Source: Prochlorococcus marinus str. MIT 0919
Lineage (GTDB): Bacteria; Cyanobacteriota; Cyanobacteriia; PCC-6307; Cyanobiaceae
Length of the DNA stretch: 64,000 bases
Reading direction: 5' to 3'
NCBI RefSeq assembly: GCF_027359375.1
Contig: NZ_CP114779.1
Coordinates: 1,567,598-1,631,597 of the forward strand
Positions 9,326 to 17,210 of the stretch are shown here, piece after piece (position 1 is the first letter of the stretch; each line of letters opens with the position of its first letter). Under the pieces are notes generated by a model, which worked only from the letters and a program-made list of their open reading frames with translations, ran no database searches and was not told where the DNA came from. The position numbers were made by a program, and so were the translations under genes.

Positions 9326-9493
9326 CTAGTTTTGATAGTTTACACCCCGATAAGTAAGAAGAGAATGCTCTTGGGCAGCCTCTTGCTTTCGGGTTGTGTA
9401 GACGTTGCGCCTATATGTCAACTCAAGTAATTCCTTCCGAGAAGGCCCCTTACTTTGAACATAGGCTTTGCCGCGATAAGTGAGAGTTGTCAT
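9326..9493 (-). CDS. LTYRG-repeat micro-protein (DUF4278-like)
   Basis: A 55-residue protein with three copies of an octapeptide: LTYRGKAY (4-11), LTYRRNVY (25-32) and LTYRGVNY (46-53), spaced exactly 21 residues apart. LTYRGxxY is the signature of cyanobacterial DUF4278, usually present once. I place the start at the ATG (9493), where M-TT-LTYRG matches family N-termini; an in-frame TTG at 9511 would give six more residues and has GGGGA 8 bases upstream, inside the riboswitch pseudoknot. No membrane segment or cysteine is present. It is preceded by a glutamine riboswitch and followed by a terminator, so it is a stand-alone regulated unit. Function unknown; a link to nitrogen status is inferred. 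Confidence 0.8.
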   Translation of the reverse strand: MTTLTYRGKAYVQSKGPSRKELLELTYRRNVYTTRKQEAAQEHSLLTYRGVNYQN

Positions 9494-9513
9494 GTACAGA
9501 GTCCGATTCAATG

Positions 9514-9573
9514 ACCAGGTCCCCGTTCCATGGCCTGGTTCGAACTTGCGCCCTGAAAATATCAGGGTGAACG
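9514..9573 (-). promoter_or_regulatory. Glutamine-II ('Downstream-peptide') riboswitch
   Basis: On the minus strand the element begins CGTTCACCCTGA and ends GGGGACCTGGT. P1 is CGTTC (9573-9569) with GAACG (9528-9524); P2 is CCCTGA (9567-9562) with TCAGGG (9556-9551); the conserved GCGCAAGT follows P2; and ACCAGG (9539-9534) pairs with CCTGGT (9519-9514) as the pseudoknot. This layout matches the glutamine-binding glnA/Downstream-peptide class, which in marine cyanobacteria precedes short ORFs. The pseudoknot 3' strand includes the only purine-rich SD-like sequence (GGGGA), so ligand binding could control translation. Whether glutamine turns expression on or off cannot be read from the sequence. 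Confidence 0.83.
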
Positions 9574-9577
9574 TTTT

Positions 9578-9591
9578 GTAGCATCCGCTAC
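9578..9591 (-). promoter_or_regulatory. NtcA-type palindrome GTA-N8-TAC
   Basis: GTAGCATCCGCTAC is an exact match to the GTA-N8-TAC consensus of the cyanobacterial nitrogen regulator NtcA. It lies 5 bases upstream of the riboswitch and overlaps a possible -10 element TATTGT (9595-9590, minus strand). A site over the -10/start region suits repression, as known for the gif genes, rather than activation. Binding is not proven and chance matches occur in a 64-kb window. Confidence 0.5.
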
Positions 9592-9750
9592 AATATTTAT
9601 TTTTGCCGAATTTCTTAGCCTTTTGTAGTTCGAGAGGATACAAAACACTGTATTTTCAGTTTTGGTTAAGATTTCCTCGTGAGGGTCTAAAGTAAAACTT
9701 GCAAGATAAAGCACGTTCTTCAAGATTCGAGCTTGACTTCGCATTGGTTC

Positions 9751-10041
9751 ATGCCCTTTAAACAGATTGATTGGAAGATGAAGCCACTCTTCTATTTTCT
9801 CGGAACTGCTATCCGAATAATGGCGCTAAAGCCGCAAAGATTTTTGGTTTTTCATCTGTACATTCTTTTCATTTATTTAACTGTATATAATGCCCAGTCG
9901 AATTCATTCGCAAATAACGGGTTGCTATTTATGTTGTTAATTCTAGGCCCTTTATTCTTTGCAATTAATAGAGGCCTACCTGTTGACTGCCTTAATTATG
10001 AGAATGCAATACGAAAGGAAATTGATGCAGGGAAAGGCTAG
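9751..10041 (+). CDS. Small hypothetical membrane protein
   Basis: No recognised family. From the ATG at 9751 it is 96 residues: a basic N-terminus, a first hydrophobic stretch around FHLYILFIYLTVYN, a second around GLLFMLLILGPLFFAINR, and a polar tail ending in a charged EIDAGKG. Two membrane-spanning helices with a short loop are likely. A TTG at 9733 would add six residues and an ATG at 9778 would remove nine. It is divergent from the riboswitch-controlled gene and convergent with nfu. Confidence 0.55.
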   Translation: MPFKQIDWKMKPLFYFLGTAIRIMALKPQRFLVFHLYILFIYLTVYNAQSNSFANNGLLFMLLILGPLFFAINRGLPVDCLNYENAIRKEIDAGKG

Positions 10042-10064
10042 GCTAAAATACCTATAATTCTTAT

Positions 10065-10310
10065 TCAAAGTACTTGAATTACTTCGCTGACTTCTGGGAT
10101 CATTTCCCGAAGTTTTCGCTCTATGCCCATCTTTAAAGTCATTGTGCTACTAGGGCAGCTTCCGCATGCGCCTTGAAGGCGAACTTTAACTATTGGGCCA
10201 TCTATCTCAGCAATTTCTACATTGCCCCCGTCTGCCATTAAAAATGGTCTTAATTCATCAAGAACTTTTTCGACATTTTCTTGGGTAAGTGCAAGTGCCT
10301 CTTCAGCCAT
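10065..10310 (-). CDS. nfu: NifU-like Fe-S scaffold (Nfu domain)
   Basis: An 81-residue protein consisting only of the Nfu C-terminal domain: [20 protein letters not shown], then [20 protein letters not shown] with the CxxC pair that holds a transferable 4Fe-4S cluster. In cyanobacteria this short NfuA/NifU protein is the main scaffold for photosystem I clusters. It is divergent from mqo with 78 bases between. Confidence 0.94.
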   Translation of the reverse strand: MAEEALALTQENVEKVLDELRPFLMADGGNVEIAEIDGPIVKVRLQGACGSCPSSTMTLKMGIERKLREMIPEVSEVIQVL

Positions 10311-10388
10311 AATCTTGATAGATTGATTTATTTTCTTTGAGCTTAGTTAATAAACTCATATTCTGGATAATAAAGACAAAATTCAAAG

Positions 10389-11879
10389 GTGTTTATTTCA
10401 GAGGCTCTTGGAGATGAAGATCGTTTTGATGCGGTGCTAATTGGTGCTGGGATTATGAGTTCAACCCTGGCTGTCTTGCTAAGTGAGCTAGAGCCGGGCA
10501 TTCGCATTTTATTAGTAGAAAGATTAGATGCCCCAGCGTTAGAAAGTAGCTCTGCTTTCAACAACTCAGGCACCGGTCATGCTGCTAATTGCGAATTTAA
10601 CTACACTCCTGTTTTACCTGGTGGCAATATCCAGATAGCAAAAGCTTTAAACATTAACGCTGCTTTTGAGAGAAGCTTAGAGTTTTGGGCTTCTTTATCT
10701 GAGAGAGGACAAATCTCGAAAAATAACTTTCTTAATGTTTTACCTCATATTAGTTTCGTTTGGAAGAAAGATGATGTTCATTTTCTGAAAAATAGGTATT
10801 TAAAGCTCAGTGCTACCAAAGCTTTTCAGGGGATGGAATGGAGCAATGATAAGGAAGAACTGAGAGATTGGATGCCAATAGTTATGGGAAGTAGACAACC
10901 TAATGAATCAGTTGCTGCAACTCGTGTTCATAGAGGTACAGATATTGATTTTGGTGCATTAACTCGAGCATATTTTGACTTACTTCAGGGCATAGGAACT
11001 GTTGAAACTCGTTTCTCTACAGAGGTTCAAGATATTAAGAGAGTTGGTCAAGAGCCATGGCAAATATTTTTAAAGAGTGATGCAGGTGATTGTCGCGTTG
11101 AAACAAATTTTGTTTTTTTAGGTGCAGGAGGAGGTGCTTTAACTCTTCTCCAGAAATCTCAGATTCCAGAAAGTACTTTCTATGGTGGGTTCCCAGTTAG
11201 TGGGCAATGGTTAATTTGCAATCAAAGCATATTAGCCGAAAAGCATAATGCCAAGGTCTATGGCAAAGCAGAAATTGGTGCACCTCCTATGTCAGTCCCT
11301 CATTTAGATACACGTTGGATAGGAGGTAGGCGGTCTCTGCTTTTTGGACCATTTGCAGGATTCAACACAAAGTTTTTAAAAAATGGATCAAACTTAGATT
11401 TATTTCGTTCTATTCAACTTGGGAACGTTGGACCAATGCTTCAGGCAGGTTGGAAGAATCTTGATTTAATTCAATACTTAATAGGTCAACTTCAGCAAAC
11501 CCATACTAGCCGCATTGAATTAATGAGAAACTTCTTTCCTGAAGCGAATCAGAACGATTGGGACTTATCTATTGCAGGTCAACGAGTACAAATCATTAAA
11601 AAAACTTCTGATGGCGGGATCTTGAAAATGGGAACTGAGGTTGTCACTTCATCAGATGGCTCTTTGGCAGCTTTATTAGGCGCCTCTCCAGGAGCAAGTA
11701 CAGCAGTATCAATTATGCTGGAGGTTTTAAATACTTGTTGGGGCGAACAAATGGCTACTGATCTATGGAAGGAAAGGTTGTGCAGGCTTCTTCCAAATCT
11801 TGGCGAAGGCCTTAGTTCTGAAGAAAACCTTCTTAACAGTCGAGAGCGCAACAATCATTTGCTTGGTCTGGGTAAGTGA
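10389..11879 (+). CDS. mqo: Malate:quinone oxidoreductase
   Basis: FAD-dependent, membrane-associated enzyme oxidising malate to oxaloacetate and passing electrons to the quinone pool. The FAD loop is [16 protein letters not shown] (about 16-31), followed by the MQO block [17 protein letters not shown], and [12 protein letters not shown] near residue 400 is typical. At 496 aa it has full family length. The start is a GTG at 10389. It precedes lepA by 89 bases. Confidence 0.95.
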   Translation: MFISEALGDEDRFDAVLIGAGIMSSTLAVLLSELEPGIRILLVERLDAPALESSSAFNNSGTGHAANCEFNYTPVLPGGNIQIAKALNINAAFERSLEFWASLSERGQISKNNFLNVLPHISFVWKKDDVHFLKNRYLKLSATKAFQGMEWSNDKEELRDWMPIVMGSRQPNESVAATRVHRGTDIDFGALTRAYFDLLQGIGTVETRFSTEVQDIKRVGQEPWQIFLKSDAGDCRVETNFVFLGAGGGALTLLQKSQIPESTFYGGFPVSGQWLICNQSILAEKHNAKVYGKAEIGAPPMSVPHLDTRWIGGRRSLLFGPFAGFNTKFLKNGSNLDLFRSIQLGNVGPMLQAGWKNLDLIQYLIGQLQQTHTSRIELMRNFFPEANQNDWDLSIAGQRVQIIKKTSDGGILKMGTEVVTSSDGSLAALLGASPGASTAVSIMLEVLNTCWGEQMATDLWKERLCRLLPNLGEGLSSEENLLNSRERNNHLLGLGK

Positions 11880-11968
11880 TTAAATAAAATTACCTTCAGA
11901 GATAAGGTGTATTTGTTTAGACCTGCATAGTTGACTTATCTCCCTTCAATTGTTGAAACCTTAATCAC

Positions 11969-13777
11969 ATGACTGACGTCCCTGTTTCTCAATTGAGAAA
12001 CTTTTGCATTATTGCTCATATAGACCATGGGAAATCAACCCTTGCAGACAGGCTTTTGCAAGATACTAATACTGTCGCTTCAAGAGATATGCAAGAACAA
12101 TTTTTAGACAATATGGATCTTGAAAGGGAAAGAGGCATAACAATTAAATTACAAGCTGCAAGAATGAATTACACGGCTAAAGATAGTAGAAAGTATGTAC
12201 TTAACTTAATTGACACACCTGGACATGTTGATTTTTCTTATGAGGTTAGTCGCTCACTACAAGCTTGTGAGGGTGCATTATTAGTAGTGGACGCTAGTCA
12301 AGGAGTAGAAGCTCAGACTTTGGCCAATGTTTACCTCGCTTTGGAGAATGATTTAGAGATTATTCCTGTACTTAATAAAATTGATTTACCTGGCTCGGAC
12401 CCCGTCAAGATTAAAGAAGAAATTGAATCGATTATTGGATTAGATGTCTCTAATGCAATTGAATGCTCTGCGAAAACGGGCTTAGGTGTTCAAGAAATTC
12501 TGCAAGCTGTAGTGGAGCGTATTCCCCCTCCTGCAGATCAACTTAATCAACCAACTAAAGCGTTAATCTTTGATTCTTATTACGACCCATATAGAGGGGT
12601 GATTGTTTATTTTCGAGTAATTACTGGACGGATTTCTACGCGAGATAAAATTCTTTTAATGGCTAGTCAAAAAAGTTACGAGCTTGATGAAATAGGAATA
12701 ATGGCTCCAGACCAAAGAAAAGTAGAGGAATTACATGCTGGTGAAGTTGGTTATTTAGCCGCATCAATTAAAGCTGTTTCAGATGCTCGGGTTGGAGACA
12801 CAATTACTCTGCTTAGCTCGCCCGCTATAGATCCTTTACCAGGCTATACAGAAGCAAAACCGATGGTTTTCTGTGGCCTATTCCCAACTGATGCAGATCA
12901 GTATCCAGACTTACGAGAAGCCCTGGAAAAATTGCAACTTTCAGACGCTGCTTTGAAGTATGAGCCAGAAACTAGTAGTGCTATGGGCTTTGGCTTTAGA
13001 TGTGGTTTCCTTGGCTTACTGCATATGGAAATAGTTCAGGAGCGATTGGAGCGAGAATATGATTTAGACCTAATAGTCACGGCTCCATCAGTTATTTATC
13101 AAGTAAATATGTTGAATGGAGATATTCTAATGGTTGATAATCCAGCAACTCTCCCAGATCCACAGCTCAGAGATTCTATAGAAGAACCATATGTTCGGAT
13201 GGAGATTTATGCACCTAATGAATTTAACGGTACTTTGATGGGTTTATGCCAAGATCGCCGTGGCGATTTCGTAGATATGAAATATATAACTACTGACAGA
13301 GTAACGCTTATTTATGAGATGCCTCTTGCTGAAGTCGTTACAGACTTCTTTGACCAAATGAAAAGTCGAACAAAAGGGTACGCTTCGATGGAATACCATT
13401 TAATTGGTTATCGACAGAATGATTTAGTTCGACTAGATGTATTGATCAATTCGGATAGAGCGGATCCTTTAACAACTATTGTCCATAAGGACAAAGCTTA
13501 TTCAGTAGGTAGAGGACTTGTTGAAAAATTGAAGGAACTTATTCCCAGACAACAATTTAAAATTCCTTTGCAAGCTTCTATTGGGAGTAGAATCATTGCA
13601 AGCCAAAACATCAGTGCTTTGCGAAAGGATGTTTTAGCAAAATGTTATGGAGGGGATATCTCACGCAAGAAAAAACTGCTTAAGAAGCAGGCAAAAGGGA
13701 AAAAGCGAATGAAATCTATGGGGAAAGTAGATGTTCCTCAAGAAGCATTTATGGCAGTATTAAAATTGAATCAATAA
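11969..13777 (+). CDS. lepA: Elongation factor 4 (LepA)
   Basis: Ribosome-associated GTPase that acts on stalled or mis-translocated ribosomes. G motifs are [17 protein letters not shown] and NKIDLPGSD, the switch region contains RERGITI, and the LepA-specific C-terminal domain ends in the Lys-rich segment [16 protein letters not shown]. Length 602 aa is complete. Confidence 0.98.
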   Translation: MTDVPVSQLRNFCIIAHIDHGKSTLADRLLQDTNTVASRDMQEQFLDNMDLERERGITIKLQAARMNYTAKDSRKYVLNLIDTPGHVDFSYEVSRSLQACEGALLVVDASQGVEAQTLANVYLALENDLEIIPVLNKIDLPGSDPVKIKEEIESIIGLDVSNAIECSAKTGLGVQEILQAVVERIPPPADQLNQPTKALIFDSYYDPYRGVIVYFRVITGRISTRDKILLMASQKSYELDEIGIMAPDQRKVEELHAGEVGYLAASIKAVSDARVGDTITLLSSPAIDPLPGYTEAKPMVFCGLFPTDADQYPDLREALEKLQLSDAALKYEPETSSAMGFGFRCGFLGLLHMEIVQERLEREYDLDLIVTAPSVIYQVNMLNGDILMVDNPATLPDPQLRDSIEEPYVRMEIYAPNEFNGTLMGLCQDRRGDFVDMKYITTDRVTLIYEMPLAEVVTDFFDQMKSRTKGYASMEYHLIGYRQNDLVRLDVLINSDRADPLTTIVHKDKAYSVGRGLVEKLKELIPRQQFKIPLQASIGSRIIASQNISALRKDVLAKCYGGDISRKKKLLKKQAKGKKRMKSMGKVDVPQEAFMAVLKLNQ

Positions 13778-13788
13778 AACAAAAATGT

Positions 13789-13959
13789 TTATAAAATTTC
13801 CTTTTTATAAGAAATAATCTCAGTGGTTTCGATGATTAAATTACTCTGGTCAGTGCTTTGCTTCTTACCTGTTGATGACCATATTAGCAATATTAGAAGT
13901 AGTATGCCAACTGTAATGGATAGTTCTCCAACAGTTAGGCCATCATTCTTGGGCTTCAT
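13789..13959 (-). CDS. Small single-span membrane protein (56 aa)
   Basis: An ATG at 13959 opens a 56-residue frame beginning MKPKNDGLTVGELSITVGI, continuing with the hydrophobic stretch LLLILLIW and a polar, charged tail. The N-terminal NDGLTVGEL motif followed by one membrane helix resembles small conserved proteins of marine picocyanobacteria, though I know of no function. No clear ribosome-binding site is visible. It is convergent with lepA, its stop lying 11 bases beyond the lepA stop. Confidence 0.6.
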   Translation of the reverse strand: MKPKNDGLTVGELSITVGILLLILLIWSSTGKKQSTDQSNLIIETTEIISYKKEIL

Positions 13960-14044
13960 TTTTAATAATTTTAGTATTTATATTTAAGCGCTTATTGCTC
14001 TAAATTTCTAGTCTTATTATTATTTTCCTAGTTGACCTTCTCCC

Positions 14045-14914
14045 TTGAGATTTTCTTATTACTTGGGTTTCCTTAGGAATAATACACTGCCAAGAAAAAT
14101 GGCTGTATGGGGAATTGTAATTCTACTTATTTACTTTATAGCTGCTTTAATTACACCTTACTTGACGGCTTATGGCTTTTTACCTGATCCGGATGCAGGA
14201 CTTGGCAATCCAATATACTCCTCACCGTCTTTGGAACACTGGTGTGGGACAGATCGATTAGGTAGAGATGTATGCGTGCGAACATTGATAGGAAGCAGAG
14301 TCGCCCTTTCTGTTGTTTGTTTGGCGGTTACTTTTGCTGTATTGATCGGAGTGCCTTTAGGCATCCTAAGTGGTTACTTAGGCGGTTGGTTTGATAGAGT
14401 GATTGTCTTGGTGATGGAGACTCTTTATACAGTACCTGTATTGCTACTATCTGTAGTCATTGCATTTCTATTAGGCCGTGGACTTTTTAATGCTGCAATT
14501 GCTCTATGCGTAGTATATATACCTCAATATTTCCGTGTTGTTAGGAACCAAACAGCACAAGTTAAAGCAGAACTTTATATAGAAGCAGCCCGAGCAATGG
14601 GAGCTGGACCTATTTGGATTATGAGAAAATATTTGTTGAAGAATGTTATTACTTCTGTTCCAGTGCTTTTAACATTAAATGCTGCCGATGCGGTTTTAGT
14701 GTTAGGGAGTCTTGGCTTCCTTGGCCTAGGATTGCCAGAAACAATACCAGAATGGGGGAGCGACTTAAATATGGCGTTAGATGCTGTGCCAGTTGGTATT
14801 TGGTGGACAGCTTTATATCCAGGTGTAGCAATGTTTGGATTGGTGTTAGGACTATCTTTTGTGGGGGAAGCTTTAGAGGAATTTATGAATATAAAAAGTA
14901 TTAGAGATATTTAA
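14045..14914 (+). CDS. ABC transporter permease, DppC/OppC family
   Basis: Inner-membrane subunit of a peptide/nickel-type ABC importer. It has the N-terminal helix plus periplasmic segment with CGTDRLGRDVCVRTL, the family hallmark, about six membrane helices, and the ATPase-contact EAA loop EAARAMGAGPIWIMRKY. The start is a TTG at 14045. At 289 aa it is normal. No partner permease, ATPase or binding protein is adjacent, so its subunits must be encoded elsewhere. Substrate unknown. Confidence 0.9.
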   Translation: MRFSYYLGFLRNNTLPRKMAVWGIVILLIYFIAALITPYLTAYGFLPDPDAGLGNPIYSSPSLEHWCGTDRLGRDVCVRTLIGSRVALSVVCLAVTFAVLIGVPLGILSGYLGGWFDRVIVLVMETLYTVPVLLLSVVIAFLLGRGLFNAAIALCVVYIPQYFRVVRNQTAQVKAELYIEAARAMGAGPIWIMRKYLLKNVITSVPVLLTLNAADAVLVLGSLGFLGLGLPETIPEWGSDLNMALDAVPVGIWWTALYPGVAMFGLVLGLSFVGEALEEFMNIKSIRDI

Positions 14915-14954
14915 ATTTGGAGTCAAGCCTAATGATGATTGCTCCTGATTGTTA

Positions 14955-15644
14955 TCAGCATCTCAGTTTAATTTTCCTTGGGAGATCTTCAATTATTTCA
15001 CCTGTTGAGTTAAGTAGAGGGTATTCCCTACCTTCTTTCTTGCACCAACTTGCAACTTCTGGATAGGACCATTCGAATAAGACTTGATCATATTTATCTT
15101 TAGGAATGCCTTCACCATTCTTAGGGACATTCCCGGATGATTCTCGTTGTCGTAGTGCTTCATAAAGCAATGCTCCTGCAGCAACTGACACATTTAAAGA
15201 TTGAACCATCCCTTGCATTGGTATGAAAATAGCTTCATCCATTAATTCTGTCGCGGGTTTACTTAGTCCCCATTTCTCGGCTCCTAATACAAAAGCGGTG
15301 GGACCCGTATAGTCACAATGCCTGTAATCAATTGCATTAACACTTAGATTTGTGCCGCAAAGTTTGTAACCGTTCTTTTTTAAAGTGGCTACAGCTCTCT
15401 CAATATTTTCATGCTCCTTTAGAGAAATCCATTTTTGGCTACCTTGAGCGGTGCTATTAAAAGTTTGTATTCTATTTTTCTTTGAAACTATATGTGCTTC
15501 TAGTACTCCAACTGCATCACAAGAACGCACAATTGCTGAGAGGTTATGAGGCTTTTCAACTTCTTCAAGTAGTATCGTTAGATCACTCATACGACAATTG
15601 AGAACAGATTTTAGTTTTTGGAATCGACGAGGCAAGATAGGCAT
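14955..15644 (-). CDS. trmH: tRNA (Gm18) 2'-O-methyltransferase TrmH
   Basis: SPOUT methyltransferase that 2'-O-methylates G18 in the tRNA D-loop. The N-terminus MPILPRRFQKLKSVL and the block LTILLEEVEKPHNLSAIVRS align with TrmH. SPOUT motifs 2 and 3 are FVLGAEKWGLS and IPMQGMVQSLNVSVAAG, which form the knotted SAM site. I choose the ATG at 15644 (229 aa); an upstream ATG at 15707 adds 21 hydrophobic residues unlike the family. Confidence 0.9.
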   Translation of the reverse strand: MPILPRRFQKLKSVLNCRMSDLTILLEEVEKPHNLSAIVRSCDAVGVLEAHIVSKKNRIQTFNSTAQGSQKWISLKEHENIERAVATLKKNGYKLCGTNLSVNAIDYRHCDYTGPTAFVLGAEKWGLSKPATELMDEAIFIPMQGMVQSLNVSVAAGALLYEALRQRESSGNVPKNGEGIPKDKYDQVLFEWSYPEVASWCKKEGREYPLLNSTGEIIEDLPRKIKLRC

Positions 15645-15864
15645 AGGGTTATTATTAAAGATCAGTATTGAGAAGATAAAAAATCTCAAGCGGATTGCAA
15701 TATACAAAAGATATGCGAATTATTGTATAACTTCAAAAATTGCTAATAATTTTGTTTAAAAGAATTGTTATTACAATTTGAGTTAATTACTTCTATATGA
15801 TTTTGTAGAAACCAGGAAGAATTTTTTCTACATTTAAAAAAATAGGTATAGCAAAGGAGGTTGA

Positions 15865-17196
15865 TTGATCCAAACTGAAACTTCTAAAAATGGTTTGTTA
15901 TCAAGATTTGTTGCTTGGAAAGTCTTAGAGGCAGTTGCCGCTGGAGCTTATGCAGATTTTGCTCTTGACAAAACTTTAAAGAACCATGCCATGAAAGCAG
16001 CTGATAAAGCACTCTCAACAGAGATTGCGTATGGAGCTATTCGTCAACGGAAATACCTAGATAGTTGGATTGATCATTTAGCAAAGGTCTCAGCGGAACG
16101 TCAGCCACCCAGGCTTCGATGGCTACTTCATATTGGACTGTATCAAATTTTTAAAATGGAACGTGTCCCTGCGTCAGCCATAGTTAACACCACTGTTGAG
16201 CTTGCAAAGAAAAGTGATATAGCAAGTCTTTCTTCAGTAGTAAATGGAATACTTCGAAATGCGATCAGAAGTCGAGATTCAGGCCAACTGCTACCACCTA
16301 AAAAGAATTTTGAAGAGCATTTGGCACAAGAGTTCTCTGTTCCAAGTTGGCTCGCAAAGGAATTAATTGTTTGGCGAGGATCCGAAGGTGCAAAGTGCAT
16401 TGCAAAAGCTTTTAATCAAGTACCTTCCTTGGACTTGAGGGTTAATCGCTGTAAAGCAACTATCAAGACTATTCAAGAAAAGTTTGAGAAGAGAGGGATT
16501 CAAAGCTCGCAAATTAATGATTGCCCTGATGGCTTACACATCACGTCTAGTTTTGGTGATGTTAGTTGTTGGCCGGGATATGTAGAGGGGTACTGGTCTG
16601 TTCAAGACAGATCTTCACAGTGGATTGCTCCATTGCTAGAGGCTCAGCCAGGAGAAAGGATTCTTGATGCCTGCTCCGCTCCAGGAGGTAAAGCAACTCA
16701 TCTTGCGGAATTGATTAATGATGACGGAGAGATATGGGCTGTGGATCGATCGGCTAAACGTCTACAGAAAGTAGCTGCTAATGCAGCCAGATTAGGCTTG
16801 ACTTCTTTGAACTGTTTTTTGTATGATGCTTCTTCGCTTCTTGATGTGAAGCCCCATTGGAAAAATTATTTCCATAGGATTTTAATTGACGCACCTTGCT
16901 CTGGCTTGGGGACATTAGCGAGAAATCCTGATGCACGATGGAGAATAACCCCACCAAAAATTCATGAATTAACCCTATTGCAAGCTAGCCTGTTGCGATC
17001 GTTGTCTAAGTTATTAATGCCTGGTGGCAAAATTGTTTACTCTACATGCACTATTCATCCGGATGAGAATTTCAATCAGATTCAAAGATTTGTTCAATCG
17101 AATTTAGGAATGAGGCTTACGTATCAAAAACAAATTTGGCCAGACCCTACGAAACTTGGGGATGGTTTTTTTGCTGCAGTAATAGAATACAAGTAA
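15865..17196 (+). CDS. rsmB: 16S rRNA m5C967 methyltransferase RsmB
   Basis: Two-domain enzyme: an N-terminal NusB-like RNA-binding domain (TEIAYGAIRQRKYLD, RLRWLLHIGLYQI) and a Rossmann methyltransferase. SAM motif I is DACSAPGGKATHL, and the two catalytic cysteines are in DAPCSGLG and YSTCTIHPDEN. The start is a TTG at 15865 preceded by a strong AAAGGAGG at 15853-15860. At 443 aa it is complete. It is convergent with the PBP gene. Confidence 0.96.
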   Translation: MIQTETSKNGLLSRFVAWKVLEAVAAGAYADFALDKTLKNHAMKAADKALSTEIAYGAIRQRKYLDSWIDHLAKVSAERQPPRLRWLLHIGLYQIFKMERVPASAIVNTTVELAKKSDIASLSSVVNGILRNAIRSRDSGQLLPPKKNFEEHLAQEFSVPSWLAKELIVWRGSEGAKCIAKAFNQVPSLDLRVNRCKATIKTIQEKFEKRGIQSSQINDCPDGLHITSSFGDVSCWPGYVEGYWSVQDRSSQWIAPLLEAQPGERILDACSAPGGKATHLAELINDDGEIWAVDRSAKRLQKVAANAARLGLTSLNCFLYDASSLLDVKPHWKNYFHRILIDAPCSGLGTLARNPDARWRITPPKIHELTLLQASLLRSLSKLLMPGGKIVYSTCTIHPDENFNQIQRFVQSNLGMRLTYQKQIWPDPTKLGDGFFAAVIEYK

Positions 17197-17210
17197 CTTT
17201 CTTTATACCC

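Noticed and set aside
9535-9550. tRNA- or tmRNA-like T-loop (GGTTCGAA)
   Set aside because: No acceptor stem or tag-peptide frame surrounds it; the bases are explained by the glutamine riboswitch.
9494-9643. N-terminal extension of the LTYRG gene up to an ATG at 9643
   Set aside because: It would translate straight through the riboswitch aptamer and its conserved stems, and the added sequence has no family similarity.
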